Shown: piece after piece, positions 13,900 through 26,950 of the stretch | Position numbering within the stretch: the first letter of the stretch is position 1 | Layout of the letters: every line of letters begins with the position of its first letter | NCBI GenBank assembly: GCA_024509875.1 | Contig: JAMPIV010017569.1 | Location: 1-64,000, forward strand | Source of the DNA: Oreohelix idahoensis | Taxonomy: Eukaryota > Mollusca > Gastropoda > Stylommatophora > Oreohelicidae | Length of the DNA stretch: 64,000 nt | Direction of reading: 5' to 3' | Translations under genes and position numbers: made by a program | The notes under the pieces: generated by a model | What the model saw: the letters and a program-made list of their open reading frames with translations, nothing else | The model's database searches: none | Told to the model about the DNA's origin: nothing

Positions 13900-15790
13900 C
13901 TACTTAAATCAAAATAAAGTCGGAAATTCTTCCTATTCTATCCCTTTATTCTTTCAACGGAGAATAGCTCCTAAATTACTGGTCACAAATATACATTGGC
14001 ACAACACCAGCTTCTTAGTTAGTGTGTCAATGTAACACGCAGCTCTTACTTATACAAATACACCTATCATTCTGTTCCGATCTTCTCTAATATTTTCCGA
14101 CAGAAAATATAACAGCTAGAGAGAAGAAGAAATAAAAGAAATAAAACAGAACTACAACCAGTTTTTCCCCAAATACTATCTGTGTGATTACGGGAAGACA
14201 ACCTCATATTAGTCGCTTCATACGACACGGCCGAAATAACAGTAGCCTAGTTCTTTGTTTGTCTCATAAGAGACCATAGGCAGCTGCATGTGGTCTAGGA
14301 CAGCAAAGCGTCTGTTGAAATTATTGTTATCGCAAGTTTGACCAGAGGTGATTTCTAAGATATAAATACAAGAAGAAGAGTTTCTACTTTTTCAAATACC
14401 AAGCTTCGGGTATAATTGCTTATGTCCCTGAGCAACTTCCTGTCTCACGTACTGTTGATCAGTTCTGTTACTGACTTTTTTATTCCTGCCACGATGTCAA
14501 ACGTTCAGAATGGTATCTCTTTATCGTCTCCTGTGCTTCGGTTCATGACTGTAAAAAGAAAATACGACGGTGGTTTCATCTTTCCTGCCGTCAGTTTGTG
14601 TACTGGAGTTTCCGATGGTCTTTGATTAAAAAGTCGAATCCAAATAGAAGAGATGAGAGAGCTGGGGATGGTACATTTATCTCGCCGATTGCCATAAAGC
14701 TTTACAAATGTTTCATACAAACAGCTGCACAGAAACAATGACAAAAGCAGCAGTAGTGGCTCCATTCGTCGTAAGGAGCTAAAATTGAGATGATGATTAT
14801 GATGGTGATGATCATGACGATGATGATTACGATTACGACGACGATGATTGTGTTGATGATGATGAACGGATAGCTCATGAACGGATAGCTCGGGAGGGGA
14901 GGGTTTAATGTGAAGTAAGTGAATTCCTATGTTCCACAGATATCTGAATAAAAAGAAAAGAAAGCACAGAACAGCGAAACAATATGACAACCTTACTTAA
15001 TTTCTAAAAGTGCAGATATTGCTATCATCTGAACCAATATTCTTTCTCCCTTCAGGACACTGAATCCACTTCTAATTTCCCATTCCGCAATGATCTCTGG
15101 TCGTCTGCTAGCACTCTTCAATAAACTGGAAAAGTTTGCGCGGAAATTTCCGTGCTGTCGGGTTTTTCACACTTTGATGGAAATAATCCCAGATGACAGG
15201 ATGTGTAAACATGGACTGGATTTTGATTACATCGGAACTGAATGCATTGTTTAATGTTTAAACAGCGGCAGATTGGAGCAGACAAACCTATAGATCTCAA
15301 TTTTCTTTCCTCCTTCTTACGTTTCTATTTTCCCACACTCCAGTAATCCTCTATTTTTCTTCTTCGAGTAACTCAGTTTATACTTATTCTTACAGATTCT
15401 TCCCGTCTTTTATTTGTTGCTCGGATAGAAGATAGACACAGAGATTATATGTTAGTTTTTAACAGAGCAACACTGTAATATATAATATACTACAACTGTA
15501 ATGAACGTTTCTTGAAAAGCCATCGTTAGTTACAATGAGGAAAATATACAGAAACATGTACAAAAGCTACGCGCATGCGTAAGCTGATAGCCAAAATACT
15601 CAAGAAATGAGATGAAAAACCACATCGTATATGAATGTATGTGCCATATAAAACACTGGAAATTTTTGTTTCATTCGTCAACTGTAATGAAATTGATTAC
15701 AATACGATTAAGGACATCAAAATTTAAAAACATTATTGATAATTGTAAATACATATCATTGATTTGGAAGAAAACAAGGGAAATATTTGA
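13900..15790. other. Unassigned DNA with a GAT/GAC-rich patch
   Basis: No gene recognised. A degenerate GAT/GAC trinucleotide patch lies at about 14790-14870; its minus strand gives a His-rich artefact. A 14-bp direct repeat (gaacggatagctc) sits at about 14865-14895. Confidence 0.45.
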
Positions 15791-15799
15791 AAATCAAAA

Positions 15800-15990
15800 C
15801 TAAATTAAGTCGAACACAAAAACAAAAATCTTTAACTCAGATGGCAAAGCAGTTTTATTGTGTGGATCCGAAACATGGAAAATTAATTTTTTTTTTTTGA
15901 AATGAGAACACAGAAACTACGGGCTTTGATAAATGTATGCTTGTATAGAACATAATTATGGGAATGTTTTATGTAGCTATGTCTTTTATA
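15800..15990 (+). pseudogene. RTE LINE C-terminal relic
   Basis: The plus strand reads NSDGKAVLLCGSETWKIN, then a T-rich interruption, then QKLRALINVCLYR. This is the RTE region after the RT palm (conserved form: SVLLYGSETW, then LQTFINxCLRR). It is broken by a poly-T expansion near 15885 and by stops. Confidence 0.6.
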
Positions 15991-16329
15991 TGATGAGCCG
16001 GCCAGCCGTATATACAATCCCATATTATTCTACCTTTACGACATAACTAAAACAAACAGTCGTTCTATTCTGTCTCCGTCTCCGCCAGAGACCCACCTCG
16101 GTATTACATGGGCCAGTTTCAGATATCTATACTGATACAGTAACAGACTCACTCTAACGATAGCTTTCCTCAAAAACTGTCCACTCGTCGTCTGAAAGTA
16201 TTCACAGAACAACACACACAAAAGTGTGTTACCTCTCAAACAAGAAAGCCTTGTTACCGCCTACAATATCATACTACTACGACATATGCCATAAAGTGCT
16301 TGTGTTTCAAAGCATGAATATTAACAGTT

Positions 16330-16810
16330 AGAGTACTTGGAAACCAAACGATATTAGACGCAACATAAAAGTATAAATCTGCAATTCAAATGTCAAGTCA
16401 GTCCTATTGTATGACTCTGAAACATAGAGGCCAACAACAAAATCAACATCCAAGAAGCTACAGACTTTCATAAATGGATGGTTGCGTAGAATGGAATTAT
16501 TGGAACTGTACGACTAGGGTCACCAATGTCGAAGTAATAACAAGAACTAGACAAGTACAAGATGAGAAGAAGACGCTGGCGATAGACAGGTCACACATTA
16601 AGGAAACGTCTTGATATTATAACAATGATGTTCTGTAATCCCTAGTCCCAGAGAAGTAGAGACAACCCGAAGAACACATAGAAAAGACAGCTAGAGACAG
16701 AAATGACAATGGTGAGGAAGACATAAAAATATATTGAGATAATAGCAAGTTACAGGAAAATTTGGTGCGTGTTTTTTGAAGGCCTGCGCTCCTTACAATG
16801 GGATCTGGTC
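16330..16810 (+). pseudogene. RTE LINE 3'-end relic
   Basis: Plus-strand remnants in the expected order are the SETW region, a DFHKWM segment, MRRRRWR followed by GHTLRKRLD, then a CNP-S-RSRDN segment, RQLETEMTMVRK and a terminal FFEGLRSL. The order matches the well-preserved relic at 44845-45930, which has MRRRRWRWIGHTLRKP and EGLCCFG. Multiple stops and indels are present. Confidence 0.7.
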
Positions 16811-18608
16811 ACACTCCACCTCTCGATGCTGGACCTAGTATAGTGATGTCTCTAACACTTCACTTCACTACGGCAGTACATGTTATGGGACTACCTTTTT
16901 ATGGTGCTGTTAGGAGCTGTCGGGTATTGATTCATTATTCATATATCAATAATTTGCTTGTATTTCATGGCAGAAATGTAAACAATTTGAATTCTTATGT
17001 TGTTTTCATGGAACAAATAATGATGCACATTTCTGTTTCTTATTGATTTTTAACATTCGTCCGTAAATCTATATCTCTGTGTATCTTGTTATCTTATTTG
17101 TTTACTGTGTGTCCATGATTCGCATCCTGTAATACGATCAGCTCAATGAAGCACAGGAGATCTGTTTTTTACCATTAACGACAAATAAATGTAACCAAGG
17201 ATGATTTTGGTTTTGTTTTGTAATACTTTACTCTTTCTTTTTTTTTTGTTTTCTTCTTTTTATTTATTTGTGCTTGGGTTGGTCTTTATTTAACATTCTA
17301 ACATTTCAGATATTGAAACCATGAACGTTCCTAGGTACTAAATAGGTGATTGTGTAGACTAGACATACTGAAATGCTACGGTAAAATCGCTAATTATAGA
17401 ACTAATGGAAAGAACCAGACACATACCAGCGGAATAACTGGAGAGGAAAAGGTGAGTGCTCTCCACTAGATAGGGGTGTCTACTGGACCACGAAGATCTA
17501 TTTCTGTATCCCTTCGACATTAACTTATATCCCTAACGTTTGGACATATAAAAGATGTAGTAAAGTAAATCTGTGTGACACCCCGCTCAAATTTCCCCGC
17601 TTGAAAATTAACTAACGTACTCCTAAAATCTATTAATAACTACCGCATTTGAAATTTGTCTCAAGGCCACCGTAAAATCAACCGCCAACAATTTGACTAA
17701 AGAATTTGAATTTTCCTACTACACCAAGTTAAAAAGGTTACTACCCCCAAACACCCCCCCCCCCTAATATTTATTAACGAACGGCGTAAAATTAACAACC
17801 AATCGGATTGTTACCTCGTTTTATAGTGACGATAAAAATTTTGGTTGGAGTGAGAAAAATGTCTAATATATGTTTTTAACAAAAATTAAATAATTTATTC
17901 CTCAAAAACTAAAGAGAATTAAAAGGAAAGAGATATCTGGAATTGTAGCGCTGATATTGATTAACATAATACCATAAAGATTTCCCATTAATAAAACTAT
18001 CTTGACGTAGAAAAATTTATTTTATTAATATTTTCAGTTCGGGAAAAAGCACAATTAATTATTTAAAAATTACACAGATGAAAACGGGGAGAAATAAATA
18101 AAGGAAACCTATAGGGGTAGACAGAGGACAGCTGGCCGTTTAATAATCAATTTTGATATTAAAAATCGGTCTATAAATAACTGAGATATATAATATATAA
18201 ATAAAATCAGACGAGCGAACACACTGAACAACGCTCAATGTTTATGGTCCAAAATTAGTTAGTTTTTTTGACGCGTCTTTTGATTGGCTGGTTGGAATTG
18301 ATAACTTTTAACCCTGCTTGAATAAGTCCGCCATTTGAGAAAAACTTAAGCACAGACAGGTTGAGAGCAGATGCAAAGCGTTGGTGACAAATGCCTTTGC
18401 CGTCTGGACGACACAGCAGTCTGGAATTGAGCTATTTACTGCTAGTCAATCCTGTGATTGTGTGATTATTCTTTACTTGCGGTAAGATAAATAAGTATTA
18501 GTATTTCATTAGCATGTAACTGGCCACAGATTGTGCGCCATATTTTGTTGTTCGACATTGCCAGTTGGAAGAGGTTACGACAACCAAAGTAGATAGTGCC
18601 TAAGCAGA
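16811..18608. other. Unassigned DNA
   Basis: About 1.8 kb of AT-rich sequence. No coding motif, terminal repeat or array was recognised. Confidence 0.4.
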
Positions 18609-18621
18609 CTTAAAGGGAAGT

Positions 18622-18864
18622 TCTTCTTCTTCTTCTTCGTTCGCCCTGAAAAGGACGGTGGTTGCGTTGTGTCTGTTTACAACGTAGCTGTGATATCTGC
18701 ACCTTTCGGTCGACACATCCGACTTCTGCACGGCATTTTTTAGGACCGGGTTTGCCTTCCCATTGCGATCCGTGCTCGCTCAGCCAGCCTGCATTGCTGC
18801 ATACTGTTTCCATGACCACCACGTGGAGGTGGAGCACGGTCTTGACCAGCTCTGGTTCGCTGGT
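18622..18864 (-). mobile_element. SINE-like retroposon with (GAA)n tail, copy 1
   Basis: A 243-bp minus-strand retroposon ends in (GAA)n (plus-strand ttcttcttcttc at 18622) and is flanked by an exact 13-bp TSD, cttaaagggaagt, at 18609-18621 and 18865-18877. It matches the element at 52214-52524 along its whole length, through ctggttcgct, ccaccacgtggaggtggag and cctgaaaaggacg. It is shorter at the 5' end than that copy, which is normal for target-primed insertion. It encodes no recognisable protein. Its tail matches that of the RTE at 5164, suggesting which machinery may mobilise it. Confidence 0.88.
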
Positions 18865-18877
18865 CTTAAAGGGAAGT

Positions 18878-19930
18878 GAAACTAATTTGTGTTTGAATAT
18901 TGCCATAAAATCTTACGACTGTAAGTCCAGAGGCCACTAGCAATCTTATGCAGTGCCACAGTGTTCTAATGACACATGAAAACATACCTAGGATGTTTGA
19001 ACAAAAGATTTAACAGGTCACAAGAAGAAAATTGTATACCCCAGCTGATTTTAGAGAGGACAATCAATGCTTAAGGTGACAGGGGCGTTGCAGCCATATG
19101 GGAAGAAGACTGTAAACACAGGATGGGGTGAAGTCAAAGAAAATAGGGTCTGGTGCAAATGGTTCGCACACGAGACTGATCCCAGAAAATCTTAGTATTG
19201 ATTAGTTGTGGAATTGTTATAGCAAGCATATAAAAGAAAGGGAATATCCTTCTTTTTCAGGGTTATATTGCCTATTACTTAGTGGTGGCAGGAAACCTGG
19301 TGCAGGCAGATCTTGTGTACATTGAAGCTCAGTAAAGCGGCATGCTGCATCTGTGGTCAGAAGACACCTCTTGTGTTGACCTTGCATAGTCTACAGTCAT
19401 CCACCTCAGACAGGCTGTCAGGTCAAGTCCCTTTAAATGGGCATATGATATCTCATTTCAACAATTTCCACAACCAGAACAGAAATTCCTGTGGGCGTGA
19501 TGATACCAACAGACCCTCACAAAATTGACTATTTGTTATAGAAAGTATTAAATCAGACTGTGGGATACACATACAGTGACACTTTAATATACCAGTTATG
19601 GACAAAGGGTCCTCTTTATTTATTTATGTGTTGTAAATAAAATTTTCTTGATTTGAAAACATTCCTGTCCCAAAAGAATTGAGGTACAGGAAAATAAAAA
19701 AATTGTAATATATTAATATGACTTTACCAACAGTCTTACTTACTTCACTTTTATTGAGTTAAAGTTATGTTTGACATTGTTCATACATCACAATAGATAA
19801 ATTACCCTAGACACTTGCCACACAACATCACAGAGATTATTTTACACAGAGTGAGATCTTAGAGAGGTAGCGGATAAGTGTCCTGAGAACATCATCATCA
19901 TCAATTAGACTCAGGGAACTTACACAGCTG
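18878..19930. other. Unassigned DNA
   Basis: No gene recognised. The stretch around 19080-19190 might be an eroded LINE end, but no motif is firm. Confidence 0.35.
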
Positions 19931-19989
19931 GACCTCACTTTGTTTACCCTTAGTGTAGTAACATCAATAACCTCTCACATACCACAAAA

Positions 19990-20129
19990 GAGACCTCAAC
20001 CTCCCAAACGAAGAAATTTGCTCGTATGTAAATACTTGGCACAGACAGAACGAGTGATACAAACTAATCACCAAAGATTCAACAAGGCTACACCTTTATG
20101 TGTTAAATATATACACATATAGGGTTAGT
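19990..20129 (-). repeat. Dispersed repeat, copy hit by RTE (left part)
   Basis: Sequence from about 20030 to 20129 (gacagaacgagtgatac, then atatttacacatatagggttagt with small changes) matches the reverse complement of 35190-35275. The match resumes only briefly after the RTE, at 23029. This indicates that the RTE inserted into an older dispersed repeat, possibly an LTR-type element. The full extent is unknown. Confidence 0.5.
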
Positions 20130-20137
20130 CATCATCA

Positions 20138-21864
20138 TCAGTTGCCATCTCCACAACGAAGGTTGGCTGTAATGGATCTCCAACGTCTTCTGTTTCTTGT
20201 CTTGGTGGTGCACTCTGATAGACTCTTTCCTGTCCATCTCTTGATGTTATCTTCCCACTTATAGCGCTGTCTTCCCCTTGCACGTTTGCCTTCAACTCTC
20301 CCGTCTGTTATGGTCTTCTGCAAGGTGTTATGCCTTTTTATGTGGCCAAAGTATTTTAGCTGCCGAACTTTGACCTCCCTCATTAGTTCTCTTTTCATAC
20401 CTAGATTTTCTAGGACCTCATTTGTTTTCATCTCTATCCATGAGATACGCCCCATTCTTCTATATATCCACATTTCAAGAGCCTCAATTCTGTCTTCCAA
20501 ATGCTTATTCATCGTCCATGTTTCTGCACCATACAGAAATGCAGAATATATATAACACTTTATGATTCATGTTGTTGAATGTGGCTTTGGCCATTCCTAT
20601 TCTCTTCTTGATTTCTGTTTCACATCTGCCATCTTCTGTTATTATATGACCAAGATATACGTAGCTCTTGACTTGTTCCAGGATTTTCCCATTTACGCTT
20701 ATCTTTAATGTGGGTTTATCGTCTGTTTTGCTAATTATCATAGTTTTTTTTCTTCTTAATATTAATGTCGAGTCCATATTCATGACTTATACTGTTCACT
20801 TGCTTCACTAGTTCTTGTAACTCCTGTTCGCTTTCAGCTAACAACACGGTATCATCTGCATATCTAAGGTTGTTTATTGACCTTCCACTGATGTTCAGTC
20901 CTGGTATTTCCTGTATCTGTTTGAACATTTTTTCGGTGTATAAATTAAATAGGCAGGGGGACAGCACACAACCTTGTCTGACACCTCTTTTTATGTCAAT
21001 GTATGATGAATAATTCCTTCCAGATCTTACTGTGGCAATTTGCTCCCAATAAAGGTTACTGAGTATTCTTATATCTTTTCCATCAATACCTATGTCTTTG
21101 AGGCATTCAATTATTTTCTCATGATGGACTCTGTTAAAAGCCTTCTTATAGTCAATGAAGCACATGTACATACTTTTTTGGACCTCTGTATATTTTTCTG
21201 CTAATATTCTTAGGCAAAATATTGCCTCTCTTGTTCCACTGTTACATCTAAAACCAAACTGTTCTTCTTGGATTTCGCTGTCTACCTTACTTTTTATTCT
21301 TTCCTGTATTATTTTGAGCAGTATCTTAATTACATGACTCATCATGCTGATTGTTCTGAAGTCTGAACATTCTGTTGCATTTGGTTTTTTGGGCAATGTT
21401 ATAAAAACTGATGTCTTCATGTCGTGTAGTATATATCCTGTATTGTATATATCGTTGCATAGATCTGTGATTGTATCTATACCAAAGCTCTCCAGAGCTT
21501 CTATCATTTCAATTTTTATTTTATCCATGCCTGCTGATTTTCATTTTTGTATCATATGTATGGCATTCTCTACTTCTGATCTGAGAATGTTTGGGCCTTC
21601 ATTAGAATCTGGTGATGGTTTTTTACTTCTGTTGTCATCAAATAGTTCTTTTACGTATTCTGCCCATCTGTTTGATATGTCTTTCTCATCAAGTAATATT
21701 ACACCATTTTTGTTCTTGACACAGCTTCCTCCTTGTGGAAACCGCGACCTATTTGATAATTTCTTTATTTCTTCATGCATATCTCTTGTCATGTGCTTTG
21801 CTTCCAAGTCTTCTATTTCCTTGCATTTTGTTTCTATCCACCGTTCTTTTGCTTGTCTACACAT
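20138..21864 (-). pseudogene. RTE reverse transcriptase and C-terminal domain
   Basis: This continues the endonuclease frame at 21971-22980. A linker (NRWAEYVKELFDDNR) leads to RT motifs MCFIDYKKAFNRVHHE, DIKRGVRQGCVLSPCLFNLY and NLRYADDTVLLAESEQE with an intact YADD, then YVYLGHIITEDGRCETE and the C-terminal YFGHIKRH and GRVEGKRARGRQR region. Breaks seen are a stop near 21541 (same frame on both sides) and frame changes near 20760 and 20510. The catalytic core itself (20784-21528) is one open segment. The C-terminus ends just before the (GAT)n tail. Confidence 0.9.
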
Positions 21865-21970
21865 AGTACGTATGTCATTGTCTATTGTTTTTTATTCTGG
21901 AGTGTTTTTTGCTTTCTTTCTTTCTGCCATTTTATTCAAGATGTCATCTGTCATCCAAATTTGATTTTTC

Positions 21971-22980
21971 TTAGACTCCCTTTTTAGGTAAATTTGCATT
22001 TGCTGATTGTATGCTTGTTTTTAAGCATTCCCATTTTGCGGTTACTTTTTCTTCTGGGTTTTCTCTTCTATACTGCTCCATGCTTTCTGTCAATAACTGT
22101 TGATATTTATTTTTGACGTCGATTAAATATTTCTGTTTTATATCTGGTTGTTTCAGCGCTGATATTTCTATCTGTGGTTCCTCATGTCTTCTGTTTCCTG
22201 CTCTTTTCAGCTTTATATTTACTTTGATGACGACTGGATTGTGATCTGAATTTATTTCGGCGCCAGGATGTGTCTTTGCACATGTGACACTGTTCTTAAA
22301 TCTATGTTTTATCATGATATAGTCAATTTGATTTCTTGTTACATCTCCTGGGCTTTTCCATGTGTATAATTTCCTTGGGTGGTGTTCAAAAAAGGTGTTA
22401 CATATGACCAGCTGGTTTTCTTCACAGAACTGGATAAGTCTGTCTCCTCTATCATTTCTTGTCCCTAATCCATACTGTCCTACTATTTTCTTGTATTTTC
22501 CTTTTCCTACTTTTGCATTCATATCACCCATTACTATCAGCACATCTGTAGATTTGACTGGTTTAAGTGTGTGTTGTAGCTCTTCATAGTATTCTTCTAT
22601 TTCTTCCTCGCTGTGATCTTTAGTTGGTGCATAAGTTTGTAAGATTGATATGTCGAATGGCTTTGCTCTCATCTTTAGTAACATCATTCTGTCGTTGCGT
22701 GTCCAGTATTCACATACGTATTTTTCTAACTCCTTCTTTATAAACATTCCTACCCCTCTTTCATGTTTTTCTCCTCCTGAGTGTATAAGCGTGTACTGGT
22801 CTCTTGTTATGTAGCCTGTATCCAATAGTCTTGCCTCTGCAACTCCCAGTATATCGAGTTTCATGTCTGTTGCCTCTAATATAAGATTGTCAAGCTTTCC
22901 TTCTCCGTTTAGAGTTCTAACGTTCCATGTTCCTATTTTTAGGCTTCTCCTACTAGTTTTTAGGTGGTCTTTCTCAGAAT
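21971..22980 (-). pseudogene. RTE apurinic-type endonuclease
   Basis: The N-terminal endonuclease nicks target DNA to prime reverse transcription. The frame is open from about 22980 (KIGTWNVRTLN) through an internal Met at 22864. Motifs are GVAEARLLDTG with the catalytic Glu, RGVGMFIKKE, ILQTYAPTKD, VIVMGDMNAKVG, WKSPGDVTRNQIDYIMI and EINSDHNPVVIK with the terminal SDH. All expected catalytic motifs are visible. The frame ends at a stop at 21971 and the downstream part continues in another frame, so one indel disrupts the polyprotein. Similar sequences are often mis-annotated in invertebrate genomes as craniofacial development protein 2-like. Confidence 0.9.
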
Positions 22981-23349
22981 GCTCCCTTTCAACAGAATGT
23001 AAGGAACACTCGTCCTTATAGGGTTAGTAGGAGGTTGGACAAGAATGATTATAAAAGGTAATTAACACACCTAGAAAAACCTGCTGATAGCGGGACAAAG
23101 CAGTCCTTATTATAGAATCCCCAGGGGAAGGTAGGAATAGAGGGACCGAAAAAGACCCGGAGACAGGAATTGGTGTTGTCACACGAAAAGAAGAAAGATG
23201 ACATAGATGTATTTTAACAGATAGCACAGGATGCGAAACCTTGACCGGAATTTATTGAAGGACTATACTCTATAGTGTGCTAGGGGAGCACTGAATGAAT
23301 GCATATATTAATTTTGACACCCCCCCACCCCCCGAAATTATGTTGTAAC

Positions 23350-24079
23350 ATCATCATCATCATTCCTTTTCGTTCCCTGTGGATCATAGGGCAGAAACAG
23401 TTGCTCTCCATCGATTTCTATTCTGGGCTGTCTTTTTCAGCTGTGCCTAAATCATTCCAATTTCCCTAGCCTCCTCTTCAACAGTTCTTCTCTAAGTTCT
23501 CTTTGGCCTCCCCACTCTTCTTTTCCCCTGTGAGTTCCAGTCATTTCTGGCTATGCTTGATTTTTCTCTTCTGAGTGTATGTCCTATTCATCTCCACTTT
23601 CTTACCTTAATTTATGTCTGTATTGGCTGTTGTCCGCATCTTTTCCTTAGCTCTATATTTATTATTACATCTGGCCATCTTATATATAAACAACTGTCTG
23701 TAGCGTGGCGGTGATACTCTTTGAGACATGCCATGTCTCTGAGCCATACAGCAAGACTGACTTCACATTTGAGTTAAAGATTCTAAATTTGTTCTCTCTG
23801 GATATAGGTGAGGAGTTCCGTATTGGTCGAAGGACATTAAAAGCTCATCTGGCTTTATTTATCTTTGAGCAGACGTCACCAGCTGTTCCCTCTCATTTGT
23901 CCATGTTACTCCCCAGATATGCAAAGCTTTCTACTTCTTCAATGACTTGATCATTGATCTTCCCCGAGTCCATCTGCCTACTATTTATTCTCATTTCCTT
24001 TGTTTTATTTACATGTATGTGTAGTCCAATCTTTGCTGCTTCTGTTACTAATCTTTTTGTTTTCTCCTGCATACCTTTG
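23350..24079 (-). pseudogene. RTE LINE 3' fragment with (ATG)n tail
   Basis: The minus strand carries KIGLHIHVNKTKEMRIN and VEEVESFAYLGSNMDK-like sequence, then a SVLLYGSETWHV segment, a GHTLRR segment, GKRRVGRPKRT and a terminal RNRWRATVSAL, followed by catcatcatcatc (plus strand 23351). Several frames are needed, so it is inactive. At 24080 it switches abruptly to another repeat that also occurs without the RTE at 25790, so the junction is a real boundary. Confidence 0.8.
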
Positions 24080-25200
24080 TCGTAGATTTTAGATAGGTAT
24101 TTAAGATATATTTTGGTCCCGCCTGAATAGAACTGAAAAAAGGTGGTACTCAGTGAGAGGTAAGGTAAAGAAATAGATTTCACGAGGGAAATGGTGAAAG
24201 GTAGAGTCTGTCCCTGGATTGAGAAGATACTCTAGTCCAGCCTATCTCTACAACAGAAATGTGTTGATCAGACAGTATATCTCTCTCTATATATTACTAT
24301 ACATCAACCACTCACATACACACACACAGATAAGTGATGACAATTAGACGCACAAAGGTGAAACTATATTTATGGAATAGGGATATTGGAACGAGCTGAC
24401 CGACACAGGTAATAAGTTTTATGTTAACGTTTATTTATCATAAAGAAACTTCACAAAATTTATTATAAAAAAATTATCAGAATATATAAATCATAGGTTA
24501 CAGAATTAATAAAGAAATACACATATAAGTGCAATCCCCTCTGTTGAGACAAGTTCCCACAAGAAGAAGTTAATTAACCCCCAAAAGGTCAAAAGATTAG
24601 TACTATGGTACAGAATTTTTCTATACTGTAAAGAACAGAGTTTCTAGTTTATCTATTCTGAAATGAACAGTATTAGCAAACATAAGAAGAAAATAACAAC
24701 AACAAAGTGAGTATATTAGTTATACAATATAAGAATTATTCATCCCTGCTTTCTCTCGCTCTGACAAACATGTGATCACATTTTCATTCTCGCTTACCAA
24801 ATAAGTGTTGATAACAGCTTGAACATATCTCCATGCTCCAGGTAACAGATTCAGTGTCGGTTCTTTTGGCAAAGTAAGCCTCAGTTCCTCAAATGACTGA
24901 TTAATACTATTATTTGGTGAACGCTTACTTTGTTACTTATTATTATTGACTCTGTTCATGTCACAGCAATTAGTCCAGGTATGAAACACAACTTCGAGAT
25001 CAAATGTCACAGTGTAGAGTAGCTTGAAAATATTCGATAGTTAAATAGAATGTCAGGTAGATAAATCTTTTCTGGGTAAATCCTCGCCACAACACAGTGA
25101 TCGGTAGTTGGAAATGTTAAATTTTATAACTTCGCCACAGCGCGCTGAATGTACATAAAATTGGAAAAGAGATCTGGGTCGCTAAATATCCAGTTATTGT
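24080..25200. repeat. Diverged ~1.1-kb repeat, copy 1
   Basis: Begins tcgtagattttagatagg and matches 25790-26950 in the same orientation over about 1.1 kb. Landmarks are ttttggtccc, gaacgagctgacc, tttatttatca, gaatgtcaggt and cgccacagcgcgctga. No protein motif is visible. It could be part of an LTR or a non-autonomous element; it could also be an old tandem duplication. Confidence 0.65.
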
Positions 25201-25518
25201 TATTCTTAGTGTCATATATTTGTCCGCTCTCTCTCTCTCTCAAAGTGAAACAGGAGGCCAACCCGGTCAACCTTGGAGACCCGATATATTTTACATAAGA
25301 ATGTTTCTTCTTGTATTTGTTGGACTAGACTTAGACCCTTTGCTCAGATTAAGGTGCAGGCCGCTGGTAGGTTTTGGGTTGTGACTCGTACGCAACACAA
25401 AATGACTATCTCCAATCGGAAAAAAAACTAAGAAATTCCACTGTTATAATGGATCTAGAATATCGAAGCTGGACGTCTGAAAATTTGTGGGTACTAGATA
25501 AACTGAGTTTGAAAGCTG

Positions 25519-25648
<130 letters not shown>

Positions 25649-25789
25649 GACAAGAAGTCGCTGACCAGCGTGAGACCTAACACCTTTGGAGAATTCCGTG
25701 GTCAAATTCTAAATGAAAGCTAAATGTGCCACTTTCGCCGCTCTCTAGACGTGGTCCCACAGCAAATCGTCTCTTTGATCACGTCTCTG

Positions 25790-26950
25790 TCGTAGATTTT
25801 TGATAGGAGCATTAAGACTTGGGTTGGTCCCTTCTGAATAGGTTGGAATGAGTTATAGTCACAGTGTGAGGTAGAAATACAAAATAGATTTCCACGAGTG
25901 AGGTGGCAGAATTGTGATAGAGGCTGTCTCTGAGAGCGAGAAATTTCTCTCTCTCTCTCACCTATCTTCTACGACAGATCTAGAGTAGTCAGACAGTCTA
26001 ACACATATACATTAAATATATATATTTATCCACTCACGTGCACGCCCATTCAAGTGACGACAGGTAGACACACAGACGTGGGAAACTATAACAAATGATT
26101 ATATAGATATTTAGAACGAGCTGACCAACACGCTGATTAATTTATTGTTAAGTTTATTTATCATTGTAAACTTACGTCACAACCTGTAAAATTACATCAA
26201 AAAGCATATACAAAAATCATAAAAAAATCAAGGAATGCTACAAGAACTGATAGACCCACTGTTAGGATCTTCCCTCGATGGATAGCCCACAGTCCCGTTA
26301 GGAGAAAGATGATAGCACAAAGAGTCCCAGATACACATGATTGAGTCTAAGAGTTTCCCCCCGTTTAAGGTATGAACAGACCTGATACTATAATCTAGTT
26401 TAAGGGAAAATATTGTTAGCAAAAAAAACTAGCATGAAGAAAGTTATGACAGCAAATAGGTGCCAAAATACAACGGTAAAATAACACTCAGACCTGCGTT
26501 CACTCTATTCATTCAGCCGTGGCCACGTGCGCACATTTATACTTACAGCTTTGATCGCTGCCTCTGGGAACATAATAAATTCTAGGACCTTCACACAGAC
26601 CCGTAAATGCAGTCTTGACCAAGAAATCCCAAGTTCCAAAAAGACGTACTGAATTCTCTGTCTCAGGGAACGATTCCTTGGGTGTTCTTATTTTTCAGAT
26701 GTCTGTTTAAGTCACATAAAATTTGGCAAGGCACGAAAGTTAGCAGAGCACAGTGTCACTAGCGTAGGTTTCTAGAAATGAAGAATGTCAGGTCGGGTGC
26801 CTTATCTCAGTATATGACTATATTTGGTCACCACACTACTAGTCAAAACTCTGTCGGAATGTTACTGATATTTTGCTTGCCACAACGGGCTGAACTGTAC
26901 TTAAGTGTTATTCTGGAAGAATTAAATCTGGCGCGATAGGCCTTTTACTT
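25790..26950. repeat. Diverged ~1.1-kb repeat, copy 2
   Basis: Begins tcgtagatttttgatagg and follows the landmarks of copy 1 in order, including agaacgagctgacc, gaatgtcaggt and gccacaacgggctga, with many substitutions and indels. The copies are about 1.7 kb apart start to start. The right limit is approximate. Confidence 0.65.

Larger units (their letters stand above)
20130..23016 (-). mobile_element. Near full-length RTE-type LINE with 12-bp TSD
   Basis: A 2887-bp minus-strand RTE is flanked by an exact 12-bp TSD, tatagggttagt, at 20118-20129 and 23017-23028. The 3' end is a short (GAT)n tail (catcatcatcatc on the plus strand at 20130). The 5' end (aggacgagtgttccttac on the minus strand) lies just upstream of the endonuclease start. 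It contains the endonuclease, linker, RT and C-terminal domain in order, with only a few frameshifts and stops. Among the LINEs here it has the best-defined boundaries. Confidence 0.93.

Noticed and set aside
14505..14990. 161-residue minus-strand frame
   Set aside because: Its His-rich middle is a GAT/GAC-type low-complexity patch and the rest has no motif.
21344..21964. 206-residue plus-strand open frame
   Set aside because: Antisense of the RTE RT region between 20731 and 21864.
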